Assembly (NCBI GenBank): GCA_964498075.1
Contig: CAZCGA010000203.1
Coordinates: 1 to 9,000, forward strand
Length of the DNA stretch: 9,000 nucleotides
Source: CAZCGA01 sp964498075
Lineage (GTDB): Bacteria; Desulfobacterota; Binatia; HRBIN30
Reading direction: 5' to 3'
This document shows positions 1 to 6,299 of this stretch, piece by piece; the first letter of the stretch is position 1, and each line of letters opens with the position of its first letter. The notes under the pieces are model-generated. The model made no database searches. It was given only the letters and a program-made list of their open reading frames with translations, and was not told the origin of the DNA. Position numbers and translations under genes: made by a program.

Positions 1-653
1 ACCCCATCCTTGTTGAGGTCGGCCGCGGTACAGAAGGCGGAGGAGCGCACGCCGAGGGCGATGTCGACGCCATGCAGCAGCTCGTCGGCTGCGATCGAGC
101 CGTTGGAGTTGCAGTCGCACGCACACGCGGCCGCGCTCACGTGCACGACGAGGGTGGTTGCCGCGGCCAGGTCACCCGCGATCGTGGTGTCCTTGTTCAC
201 ACTGTTGCCGGCGCCGAAGAGCGTGTAATCGCCAGGCGTGGTCGGGGCGACCCACGTGAAGTCGAAAGCGGCACGCCCGTTGGCGTCATTTTGCCGCGGC
301 GCCAAATGCGAGATCTCGTCGAGGATCTTTCGTTCACCCGGTGCGATGATGCCGAGGGTGCCGCCGCTGGCGGCGACGTTGAAACCCGCGAACTTCTGTG
401 TCGCCGATTGTGACTGGATCACGAAGTGAAAGGTCGCCATGGTTCCCACCAGCAGCCGCGAGGGGCCATCGAGGCTCACCAGCGGCGCCGTCCCGCCGAA
501 GTGGCAGCCCGCCGTCGTACTGCAGATGCTGCCCTGCTTTCCGGACTTCTGGAAGATGCCGGACGAGTTTCCACGCGCTGGTTGGGCATGGAGCATCAAC
601 GCCAGCACTACGAGCGCCAGCCCTGCGATGACCTTCAACGGTGCGGGCTTCAT
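1..653 (-). CDS. Secreted choice-of-anchor V (reeler-like) protein with C-terminal dockerin-like module, C-terminus cut by window edge
   Basis: This frame is open from the ATG at 653-651 to the window edge (217 codons seen, no stop). An in-frame TAG lies 30 bases upstream of the ATG, so this is the only good start, although no clear Shine-Dalgarno sequence precedes it. Residues 1-28 are a signal peptide (MKP.. then a Leu/Val/Ala core, AQPARG). Residues 41-172 resemble the choice-of-anchor V/reeler-like family: a Cys/His motif (C44, C50, H51), 'LDGPSRLLVG', 'FAGFNVAASGGTLG', 'EISHLAP', 'AFDFTWVAPTTPGDYTLFGA' and 'GNSVN'. Residues 177-217 carry a Ca-binding dockerin/EF-hand-like repeat ('CDCNSNGSIAADELLHGVDI', then 'CTAADLNKDG' starting a second loop). 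The protein is probably exported and surface-associated; its function is unknown. The Cys-His spacing is CX5CH rather than the heme c CX2CH, so heme binding is uncertain. The family call comes from motif memory and is fairly secure; the ligand is not known. Confidence 0.8.
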   Translation of the reverse strand, partial: MKPAPLKVIAGLALVVLALMLHAQPARGNSSGIFQKSGKQGSICSTTAGCHFGGTAPLVSLDGPSRLLVGTMATFHFVIQSQSATQKFAGFNVAASGGTLGIIAPGERKILDEISHLAPRQNDANGRAAFDFTWVAPTTPGDYTLFGAGNSVNKDTTIAGDLAAATTLVVHVSAAACACDCNSNGSIAADELLHGVDIALGVRSSAFCTAADLNKDG

Positions 654-753
654 CTGTGCAGCCGATCCGCGGGCAAAAAATGCCTAGCCTGCGAGCCCGG
701 ATGTTTCAATGTTGTGCTCGCGATGGCGCCGCGGTAGGGGAAGCGACACACGC

Positions 754-760
754 GGGAGGA
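754..760 (+). promoter_or_regulatory. Shine-Dalgarno of the LLM oxidoreductase gene
   Basis: GGGAGGA lies 7 bases upstream of the ATG at 768, a near-ideal ribosome binding site that fixes this start. Confidence 0.75.
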
Positions 761-767
761 CAGCCAG

Positions 768-1766
768 ATGGAGTTCGCCATTCAAGTGGGCGGCGGCCAG
801 GTGCGGCACGACCAGAGCGGTATCGAGGCGATCGTGGAAGAAGCGCAGCTGGCCGAGGCGGTCGGCTTCGACACCGCCTTCGTGCCGGATCACTACGTCT
901 TCGAAGCGCTCGGGGTCTTGCAGACCAACGTCTCCGCCTACGAGCTGTTCTTCGTCATGGCGACCCTGGCGCAGCGCACCCAGACCATCAAGATCGGCAG
1001 CCACGTCGCCTGCTTGCTCTTCCGGCATCCGGCTATGCATGCGCGGCTGTTCGCGCAGCTCGACGAGGCGAGCGGCGGGCGGGTGATCGCCGGGGTCGGC
1101 GCGGGGTGGACGCGCGCCGAGTTCACCATGATGGGCATCGACTTCCCCGAGGTGTCCGAGCGCCTGGCGATGATGGATGAGGCGGTGCTGGTGATGCGCG
1201 GGCTGTGGGGCGAGCCGCCGTTCACGTTCGCCGGCAAGTACTATCGCGTCACCGACGGCGTGTGTCTGCCCAAGCCCGTGCAGAAGCCGGGGCCGCCGCT
1301 CATGCTCGGGGGCGGCGGCAACGGCATCCTGCGCCGTGCCGGTACGTGGGCCGACATCATCCACATGGTCCCGGTGATCGGCGCCGCCGGCACGACGACG
1401 CTCGACGAGGTGCGCAAGTTCACCGATGCGGCGCTCGCAGAGAAGCTGGGGCGCGTGCGGCGGGCGGAGGCGACAGCGGGACGGCCGCGCGGCTGCGTGC
1501 GCTTCGCGTCGACGATCTTCAACTACAAGATGACCGCCTCGACGGCGCAGACGCGTGCCATCGCCGAACGCATGTCAGGGCTCTTCGGGTTGTCTCCGGA
1601 CGACTTCCTCAAGCACCCGATCGCGCTGATCGGCACTGCCGACGAGATGATCGCCGAGCTGCGACGGCGCGAAGCCGTCCACGGCCTGGCGCTGCTGGCG
1701 ATCAACTTCAGTGAGCGGCAACAGATCCGCGACTTCGGCGACCAGGTGTTGGCGCAGATGCGTTAG
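768..1766 (+). CDS. LLM class (luciferase-like) oxidoreductase, probably F420-dependent
   Basis: This is a 332-residue protein of the bacterial luciferase-like monooxygenase TIM-barrel superfamily, at the usual length for single-domain F420-dependent members. Visible family signatures are the N-terminal strand with 'AEAVGFDTAFVPDHYVF' (residues 29-45), the hallmark 'SGGRVIAGVGAGWTRAEF' (102-119), 'ERLAMMDEAVLVMRGLW' (131-147) with the following F-x-G-K-Y-Y, the 'LPKPVQKPGPP' segment, and 'LMLGGGGNGILRRAGTWADI' (178-197), which corresponds to the phosphate-binding Gly-rich loop. Members transfer hydride between F420H2 (or FMNH2) and an organic substrate; the substrate cannot be read from sequence. 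The choice of F420 over FMN is inferred from resemblance to the F420 subfamilies, not from a diagnostic residue. It is divergent from the upstream secreted-protein gene and has a strong ribosome binding site. It is probably cytoplasmic, since no signal peptide is present. Confidence 0.85.
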   Translation: MEFAIQVGGGQVRHDQSGIEAIVEEAQLAEAVGFDTAFVPDHYVFEALGVLQTNVSAYELFFVMATLAQRTQTIKIGSHVACLLFRHPAMHARLFAQLDEASGGRVIAGVGAGWTRAEFTMMGIDFPEVSERLAMMDEAVLVMRGLWGEPPFTFAGKYYRVTDGVCLPKPVQKPGPPLMLGGGGNGILRRAGTWADIIHMVPVIGAAGTTTLDEVRKFTDAALAEKLGRVRRAEATAGRPRGCVRFASTIFNYKMTASTAQTRAIAERMSGLFGLSPDDFLKHPIALIGTADEMIAELRRREAVHGLALLAINFSERQQIRDFGDQVLAQMR

Positions 1767-1872
1767 ACAGTCCAGCGGTGTCCGCCTGCCAGGAGTGAGT
1801 GAGCGGCATGGCTTGTAAACACCGCGTCATCTGGTGTATCGCCGTTTCAATTTTTTGTACGCGGGAGGTGAC

Positions 1873-1877
1873 GGAGG
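1873..1877 (+). promoter_or_regulatory. Shine-Dalgarno that decides the start of the Cys-rich secreted protein
   Basis: GGAGG lies 7 bases before the ATG at 1885. The frame is also open from a GTG at 1834. That start would add 17 residues, including Gly-rich GGDGGVG, in front of the signal peptide and lacks its own ribosome binding site, so 1885 is preferred. Confidence 0.7.
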
Positions 1878-1884
1878 GGTCGGC

Positions 1885-3357
1885 ATGATACTCACTGACT
1901 TGAAGCGCCCGAGTTCCGGAACCCTCTCACTCTGCGCGCTGCTCTTGTTCGTGGCCCTTCCGGGCGGGCGCGGCTCGTTGGCCCAGTCCACTCCGGACCC
2001 CACCGCAACCCCCGAAGCGGCTCGATGCGGCAACCACGCCCTCGAGCCGCCGGGTGAAGAGTGCGACGATGGCGGCGTCTGCATCGGTGGGGCGGATGCG
2101 GGAGTTCGCTGCACGTCGGACAGCCGCTGCGAGGGTGAAGGCGTCTGCATCGGCGGCGACAAGGAGCTGTTCGCCTGCGTGGACGACGCGGACTGCCCCG
2201 GCAGCCGCTGCGTGCGTTGCAAGACGTTCGGCGGCGACGGCTGCGCCAGCAACTGCACCAATGAAACCGAAGTCCCCCTCGATTTGGTCCGCGGAGTCGT
2301 ACAGAACACCACACCGCTGAGCATTGCAGCAGGGACGAGTGGAGCGGTCGTCCATGGCGATCTGACCACCATCCCGCTCCCGCTCTCGGGCACGCAAGGG
2401 TTGACCCTGGGGAAGGAACGAGACGGCATCATCCCGCTGGCGCTCAAGGCGAATGCCGTCAACATCCCGCGTATCGACCTGAGCTTCGTCTGCGCCTGCG
2501 TGCGGGCGGTTGCCCAGAAGCGCTGCGGCGGGGTGGTCTTCAATCGCGATGGGACATTGTCGCCCGATTGTACCGACAGGTTTACGGAGGGTCCGAGCGT
2601 GTGCCCATCCGACAAGCCCTGCGCCTTCATCTTCGGCGACGACAATGCCGGCACCGGGCTCATCAGCTGTACGGCGGGGCTGCACGGTGTCGACGTCATG
2701 GTCAGTCAGGACGCCGGCGGGCTGAACCGGATTCCCGGCAACCCGGAGGAGATCGCCGACGGCACCGGTCTCGCCGGTTCAGCCATCCTGCTCAACACGA
2801 TCGCGACCGGCATCGTTCAACCCAGATGTAGCGGGCAAAACCTGGCGTACGGGGACGACCACCAGTTTTGCACCAACGACGATCCGCAGTTCGCACGCGG
2901 TCCGCTCGGGCTGCCGGCGCGCGCCACCACCGGCATGGCCTCGGGCATTGTGCGCAACGCCAATGCCGAGGATGGGGTCGACCTCGGGCCGTATTTTGTG
3001 CACGGCGAGCCGGTTGATTGTCAGGCGTTGGCGAACGGCCGGATCGCCGGCGGCCTGGCGAGTGCGTTCACCCAAATCGATGCACCGGGCATCAACGGTG
3101 ACGCCGTGGTCACCACCGCGCTCTTCGCGCGCGCCGAGGCAACCCCCATACCGACGCCGTGCCCCGCGGACTGCAACGGTGACGGCGCGGTGGCCACCAG
3201 CGAGCTCCTCACTGCCGTGAAGATTGCCCAGGGTGCGGCCGACACACTTGCGTGTGTCAACGCCGATCCGGATCGCAGTGGCGCGGTGCGCATCGACACC
3301 ATCGTCCGCGGCGCGAATGCGGCGCGCGGTCCGTGCGCGGCTAGCGCGGCCCCCTGA
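1885..3357 (+). CDS. Secreted Cys-rich protein with split DUF4215 motif and C-terminal dockerin-like module
   Basis: This is a 490-residue exported protein of unknown function. Residues 1-34 form a signal peptide (TLSLCALLLFVALPGG core, cleavage probably near SLAQ), followed by a short Thr/Pro linker. Residues 48-124 contain the two halves of a DUF4215 / Myxococcus Cys-rich repeat: 'CGNHALEPPGEECDDG' at 48-63 and 'GGDGCASNC' at 116-124. They are separated by two tandem Cys-rich units (66-88 and 88-109, both beginning CIGG). The central part (about 130-415) has scattered Cys and Gly and matches nothing I can name. A 'PIPTPCPADCNGDG' linker leads into a dockerin/EF-hand-like loop (425-450). Residues 457-484 look like a decayed second loop (DPDRSGAVRIDTIVRGA), ending in a Cys. 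Such modules bind Ca2+ in related proteins; here they probably serve surface or matrix attachment. Its stop overlaps the ribosome binding site of nth. Confidence 0.8.
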   Translation: MILTDLKRPSSGTLSLCALLLFVALPGGRGSLAQSTPDPTATPEAARCGNHALEPPGEECDDGGVCIGGADAGVRCTSDSRCEGEGVCIGGDKELFACVDDADCPGSRCVRCKTFGGDGCASNCTNETEVPLDLVRGVVQNTTPLSIAAGTSGAVVHGDLTTIPLPLSGTQGLTLGKERDGIIPLALKANAVNIPRIDLSFVCACVRAVAQKRCGGVVFNRDGTLSPDCTDRFTEGPSVCPSDKPCAFIFGDDNAGTGLISCTAGLHGVDVMVSQDAGGLNRIPGNPEEIADGTGLAGSAILLNTIATGIVQPRCSGQNLAYGDDHQFCTNDDPQFARGPLGLPARATTGMASGIVRNANAEDGVDLGPYFVHGEPVDCQALANGRIAGGLASAFTQIDAPGINGDAVVTTALFARAEATPIPTPCPADCNGDGAVATSELLTAVKIAQGAADTLACVNADPDRSGAVRIDTIVRGANAARGPCAASAAP

Positions 3358-3365
3358 GGCGCACG

Positions 3366-4121
3366 ATGGCCTCGGTGCGTGGACGGCAGCGGACGCGCGG
3401 CGGCGCGCCGAAGGCGCCGGCAGCGGCGACGCGGCGTACGGACGGGCAGCGGCTGAGTGCCATCATCAACCGGCTGAAGAAGGCGCATCCTGACGCCACG
3501 CTGGCCTTGCACTTCTCCTCGCCTTTCGAGCTGCTCATCGCCTTGATCCTGGCGGCGCAGTGCACCGACGAGAAGGTGAACCAGGTCACCGGCTCGCTGC
3601 TGTTCACGAAATATCGTACGCCGATGGACTACGCACGCGTGCCGGCCGCCGAGCTGGAAGCCGACATCCGGCCGACCGGATTCTTCCGCAACAAGACCAA
3701 GGCAGTCCAGCGCTGTTGCCAGCAGCTCATCGACCGCTTCAATGGCGAGGTGCCGCGCACGCTCGAGGCACTGACTTCGCTCCGGGGAGTCGGTCGCAAA
3801 ACGGCCAACATCCTGCGCGGCAATGCGTTCGGCGAGGCGGCGATCGGCGTCGACACGCACGTGATGCGCTTGAGCCAGCGGCTCGGGCTCACGACGCACA
3901 CCGATCCCGACAAGATCGAGGCCGACCTGACGCGCGTCGTGCCGCAGCGCGAGCAGACGCACTTCTGCCACTTGCTGCAGTACCACGGGCGCCGCGTCTG
4001 CATCGCCCGCAAGCCGCAGTGCTACGAGTGCGTCATCAAGGATCTCTGCCCGTACCCCGACAAAACCCCGGCGCCAGTGCAACGCGCGCTGCGACCGGCC
4101 TTCGGCCGGAAGCCCGGGTAA
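3366..4121 (+). CDS. nth: Endonuclease III (DNA glycosylase/AP lyase)
   Basis: This 251-residue base excision repair enzyme removes oxidised pyrimidines and nicks the abasic site. Residues 53-72 (FELLIALILAAQCTDEKVNQ) match the Nth core. The helix-hairpin-helix is 'LRGVGRKTAN' (139-148), with the catalytic lysine K145. The catalytic aspartate is D163 in 'GVDTHVMRLSQRLGL'. The [4Fe-4S] cluster has the classic C-X6-C-X2-C-X5-C spacing at C212, C219, C222 and C228. It is longer than the roughly 210-residue E. coli enzyme because of a basic Arg/Ala-rich N-terminal tail (about 27 residues) and a Pro/Arg-rich C-terminal tail (about 23). Start: GAGG at 3356-3359 overlaps the TGA of the secreted-protein gene and sits 6 bases before this ATG. 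The two genes may therefore be co-transcribed, though no functional link is evident. All catalytic residues are present, so it should be active. Confidence 0.96.
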   Translation: MASVRGRQRTRGGAPKAPAAATRRTDGQRLSAIINRLKKAHPDATLALHFSSPFELLIALILAAQCTDEKVNQVTGSLLFTKYRTPMDYARVPAAELEADIRPTGFFRNKTKAVQRCCQQLIDRFNGEVPRTLEALTSLRGVGRKTANILRGNAFGEAAIGVDTHVMRLSQRLGLTTHTDPDKIEADLTRVVPQREQTHFCHLLQYHGRRVCIARKPQCYECVIKDLCPYPDKTPAPVQRALRPAFGRKPG

Positions 4122-4172
4122 GGTCGCTCTTCTCCGTCCGCTCCGCCTCGCGCGCGACGGCTGCGGCATGCC

Positions 4173-4733
4173 TCAGAACTCGTCAAACTCCAAGGGCTGC
4201 TGCTGCTCGTACATGATGGCGATGATTTGTTTGCCCGGCGCGCTGACGTCTTCGGTGACCGTCACGTTCGCCAGCATGTCGCCCTTCTGGAACGTGAAGA
4301 AGGCGTGGTTGCCGCGTGAGAACTGTTGGGTGACGCGCCACCCGGCCCCGAGCATCTTCTGCTCATAGAAGATCGAGACGTCCGACACCGGCGCGGTCGT
4401 TCTGAAGATGACGTTGTGGGCGTTGTTGGCCAGGTCCTGCACGTGAGTGACGGTGGCATCCTTGAAGATCGGCACTTCCTTCGGGAAGTCGTCGGGAATC
4501 GCCGGCGGTGTCGGGCCGGCGTCCGCGACTTCTTGCGGCGGCGCCTTTACCGACGGCGTCGGCTTGGCCGCGGCGACGCGGGCTTGCGGCGTGAACGGGT
4601 TGCCGGCGTGAAAACCACTCGGCGGCTCGTGGAAGGTCGCGGGCGGTTCGCTCAACTCCTTGTGGCAGGTACACGAAGCGAACAGCGCCGCCGTCAACAC
4701 TGTCCCGATCCCGATTGCGCTCGCGTATCGCAT
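4173..4733 (-). CDS. Putative lipoprotein with C-terminal 'DFPKEVPIF' domain, function unknown
   Basis: This 186-residue protein begins with a lipoprotein-like signal (MRYASAIGIGTVLTAALFAS then C21, followed by TCHKE). The lipobox LFAS-C is imperfect, with Phe at -3. A Pro/Ala-rich spacer (about 28-78) leads to a compact C-terminal domain (about 79-181) beginning 'PDDFPKEVPIFKDATV'. This resembles the 'D-F-P-x-D-V-P-x-[YF]' start of a small uncharacterised domain in many lipoproteins. The domain continues with 'FYEQKMLGAGW', 'NHAFFTFQKGDMLANVTV' and 'IIAIMYEQQ', an alternating strand pattern. No catalytic motif is visible. The ATG at 4733-4731 is well supported by AAGGAG (4746-4741, 7-base spacing). 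It is convergent with nth, 51 bases apart, and monocistronic as far as can be seen. Confidence 0.8.
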   Translation of the reverse strand: MRYASAIGIGTVLTAALFASCTCHKELSEPPATFHEPPSGFHAGNPFTPQARVAAAKPTPSVKAPPQEVADAGPTPPAIPDDFPKEVPIFKDATVTHVQDLANNAHNVIFRTTAPVSDVSIFYEQKMLGAGWRVTQQFSRGNHAFFTFQKGDMLANVTVTEDVSAPGKQIIAIMYEQQQPLEFDEF

Positions 4734-4770
4734 GGTCCTTCTCCTTCCCGCACCGCCGCTCCGCGCGCGG

Positions 4771-4799
4771 AGTATACCTTATCCAGCTTCCAAGGCCAG
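4771..4799 (-). promoter_or_regulatory. Candidate sigma70-type promoter for the lipoprotein gene
   Basis: Reading the minus strand, CTGGCC (4799-4794) and TATACT (4776-4771) are 17 bases apart. The -10 box matches the consensus at 5 of 6 positions but the -35 box only at 3 of 6. Transcription would start about 30 bases before the ATG at 4733, leaving room for the AAGGAG site. The spacing and A/T content stand out against the GC-rich surroundings. Confidence 0.35.
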
Positions 4800-4847
4800 C
4801 TGCCCGGTGACGGCGGCACGCCGCTTGAGGCGGCAGCGCACGGGCAG
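4800..4847. repeat. Nested inverted repeat in the intergenic region
   Basis: CTGCCCG (4800-4806) pairs perfectly with CGGGCAG (4841-4847). Inside it GCCGC (4820-4824) and GCGGC (4830-4834) form a 5-base stem with loop TTGAG. There is no T-run on either side, so it is not a classical intrinsic terminator. It could be a structured RNA leader, a protein-binding site, or chance in GC-rich DNA. Confidence 0.4.
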
Positions 4848-4913
4848 AGAATCACGCAGCCTTCAGACGGCGTGGTTGCGGAGAATATTCGACGGGCGCA
4901 AGCTCGCCGTGCG

Positions 4914-4942
4914 TCTTGAGTTGACCCGAGCATTCTTATAAC
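4914..4942 (+). promoter_or_regulatory. Weak candidate promoter for the thiolase gene block
   Basis: TATAAC (4937-4942) is a good -10 hexamer in an AT-rich pocket of the gap. The only -35 candidate at 17-base spacing is TCTTGA (4914-4919), which is poor; the better-looking TTGACC (4921-4926) is too close. Its position 75 bases before the thiolase ATG fits a leader, but the call rests mainly on the -10 box. Confidence 0.25.
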
Positions 4943-5017
4943 CCTCGTCGCGTCCACCATGGCTAGCACGCACCGACGCCAGCGCTTGCACCACACAGCG
5001 GAGGTCCGGCCGCACTG

Positions 5018-6181
5018 ATGGCCGCGGACGTCACACGGCTGCGCGGCACGGTGGCGATCGCCGGCGTTGCCGAGTCGGATGAGATCGGACGCTTGCCGCA
5101 CAAGTCGTCGCTGCAGCTGCACATGGAAGCGGCGCACAACGCGCTGGCCGACGCCGGGCTGAAAAAGAGCGACGTCGACGCCGTGTTCAGCTCGGGGCGC
5201 AACACGGCCAACGATGTGCCCGAGTACCTCGGCATCCGGCCGCGTTTCATCGGCGGTACGCAAGTCGGTGGTTGCTCGTTCATCCTGCACGTCGAGCATG
5301 CGATGGCGGCGATCAACGCCGGACTGTGCGAGGTGGCGCTGATCACCCACGGCGAGAGCGGCCACTCGCGCATCGCCATGCCCGCACCGCGCTGGGGCGA
5401 CGACTCGACGAACAGCCAGTTCGAGCTGCCCTACGGCACATCCGGGCCAGCCACCGGCTATGGCATGCTGGCGACGCGGCACATGCACACCTACGGGACG
5501 ACCAGCGAGCAGCTCGCCGAAGTGGCCGTGGCGACGCGCCAATGGGCGGCGCTCAATCCCCGGGCCTTTGTGCGTGATCCCATCACCATCGCCGACGTGC
5601 TGAGCTCACGACTGATTGCCTGGCCGTTCCATTTGCTCGACTGCTGCCTGGTGACCGACGGCGGCGGTGCGGTGATCGTCACATCGGCCGAGCGCGCGCG
5701 CGACTCGCCGAAGCCGCCGGTGTATGTGCTGGGTACGGGTGAGTGTGCCACGCACCAGATGGTCAGCCAGATGCCGTCGTTCACCAGCTGGGATGCCGCC
5801 CGCATTTCCGGCGCGCGCGCCTTCCGCATGTCCGGCGTGGCGCCTGCCGACATCGACGTGGCGCAGCTCTACGACGCGTTCACGATTGTGCCCATCCTGG
5901 CCCTGGAGGAGCTGGGCTTCTGCAAGGCCGGTGAAGGCGGCCCGTTTGTCTCGGGGCAGCGCACCGCGCCCGGAGGGGACTTCCCGATGAACACCAACGG
6001 CGGCGGACTGTCCTACACGCACACCGGCATGTACGGCATCTTCACCATCATCGAAGCGGTGCGCCAGTTGCGCGGCGAATGCGGGCAACGGCAAGTGCCC
6101 AACGCCAAGGTGGCCATCTGCCACGGCACCGGTGGCGTCTGGAGCGCCGCGGCGACGATGATCGTGTCGACGGAACGTTGA
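5018..6181 (+). CDS. SCP-x-type thiolase / acyl-CoA acyltransferase, catalytic residues retained
   Basis: This 387-residue thiolase-superfamily protein belongs to the SCP-x/'lipid-transfer protein' branch rather than classical FadA/PhaA. The three expected catalytic positions are filled: nucleophilic Cys C86 in 'TQVGGCSF', His H335 in 'NTNGGGLSYTHTGMYG' (the G-H-P position of classical enzymes), and the second Cys C368 in 'AICHGTGG'. Other family blocks are 'RHMHTYGTTSEQLAEVAVA' (154-172), 'PFHLLDCCLVTDGGGAVIV' (203-221), 'QLYDAFTIVPILALEELGFC' (283-302) and 'GEGGPFVSG'. Family members catalyse acyl-CoA C-C bond cleavage or condensation, often as heteromers with a DUF35 protein such as the one encoded downstream. 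GGAGG at 5000-5004 is 13 bases from the ATG, a rather long spacing, but no better in-frame start exists. Probably cytoplasmic; the substrate is unknown. Confidence 0.88.
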   Translation: MAADVTRLRGTVAIAGVAESDEIGRLPHKSSLQLHMEAAHNALADAGLKKSDVDAVFSSGRNTANDVPEYLGIRPRFIGGTQVGGCSFILHVEHAMAAINAGLCEVALITHGESGHSRIAMPAPRWGDDSTNSQFELPYGTSGPATGYGMLATRHMHTYGTTSEQLAEVAVATRQWAALNPRAFVRDPITIADVLSSRLIAWPFHLLDCCLVTDGGGAVIVTSAERARDSPKPPVYVLGTGECATHQMVSQMPSFTSWDAARISGARAFRMSGVAPADIDVAQLYDAFTIVPILALEELGFCKAGEGGPFVSGQRTAPGGDFPMNTNGGGLSYTHTGMYGIFTIIEAVRQLRGECGQRQVPNAKVAICHGTGGVWSAAATMIVSTER

Positions 6182-6188
6182 ACGAGAG

Positions 6189-6196
6189 AAGGAAGG
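6189..6196 (+). promoter_or_regulatory. Orphan Shine-Dalgarno-like stretch now far from the second thiolase start
   Basis: AAGGAAGG lies just after the stop of the first thiolase gene, where a ribosome binding site for the next gene would be expected. The start at 6300 is about 100 bases away, with the inverted repeat between them. Directly before 6300 the sequence is pyrimidine-rich and has no Shine-Dalgarno motif. Confidence 0.3.
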
Positions 6197-6202
6197 AATT
6201 GG

Positions 6203-6283
6203 AACCGCCGATGCACGCCGATACACGCAGATGGAAGAAGTCCCGCTCCCGGCATCGGCGTTCATCGGCGTCTATCGGCGGTT
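6203..6283. repeat. Imperfect 30-base inverted repeat made of 10-base units (dispersed-repeat-like element)
   Basis: The left arm (6203-6232) consists of three similar 10-base units: AACCGCCGAT, GCACGCCGAT and ACACGCAGAT. The right arm (6254-6283), reverse-complemented, reads AACCGCCGAT, AGACGCCGAT and GAACGCCGAT. The two arms agree at 25 of 30 positions and are separated by 21 bases (6233-6253). Transcribed, this would fold into a long hairpin between the two thiolase coding regions. The 'ACGCCGAT/ACGCAGAT' periodic palindrome resembles dispersed intergenic repeats I recall from many environmental bacterial genomes, so this is probably one copy of a family. No flanking target-site duplication is visible. 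Confidence 0.8.
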
Positions 6284-6299
6284 TCTTGTCCGCTTTCTC

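Noticed and set aside
681..709. Minus-strand promoter TTGAAA / TAGGCA (17-base spacing) for the anchor V gene
   Set aside because: The -35 box is good but the -10 box matches only 2 of 6 consensus positions, so I do not call it.
684..1364. 226-codon minus-strand open frame overlapping the LLM oxidoreductase
   Set aside because: It is His/Arg-rich without recognisable motifs. The plus strand carries clear LLM signatures and a strong ribosome binding site.
1813..1840. TTGTAA / TGTATC pair as a promoter before the Cys-rich gene
   Set aside because: Both boxes are weak (4/6 and 3/6) with 16-base spacing, which is not above background.
1834..1884. GTG start adding 17 residues to the Cys-rich secreted protein
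   Set aside because: The ATG at 1885 has GGAGG at ideal spacing and puts the signal peptide at the N-terminus.
4095..4109. CCGGCC-TTC-GGCCGG hairpin at the 3' end of nth as a terminator
   Set aside because: The 6-base stem is perfect, but it lies inside the coding sequence and no T-run follows on either strand. It may be chance in GC-rich DNA.
3021..4169. 382-codon minus-strand open frame
   Set aside because: It lies antisense to nth and the end of the Cys-rich gene, has no family motifs and is Arg/Ala/Leu-rich, as expected of a GC-rich shadow frame. Nth on the plus strand has all its catalytic residues.
4694..5542. 282-codon minus-strand open frame across the intergenic region and thiolase start
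   Set aside because: It has no motifs, and it overlaps both a promoter-like region and the conserved N-terminus of the plus-strand thiolase.
6231..6299. Upstream ATG giving a 23-residue N-terminal extension of the second thiolase-like protein
   Set aside because: The extension is encoded by the inverted repeat, has no counterpart in the paralogue and lacks a properly spaced ribosome binding site. I keep it only as a possibility in the findings.
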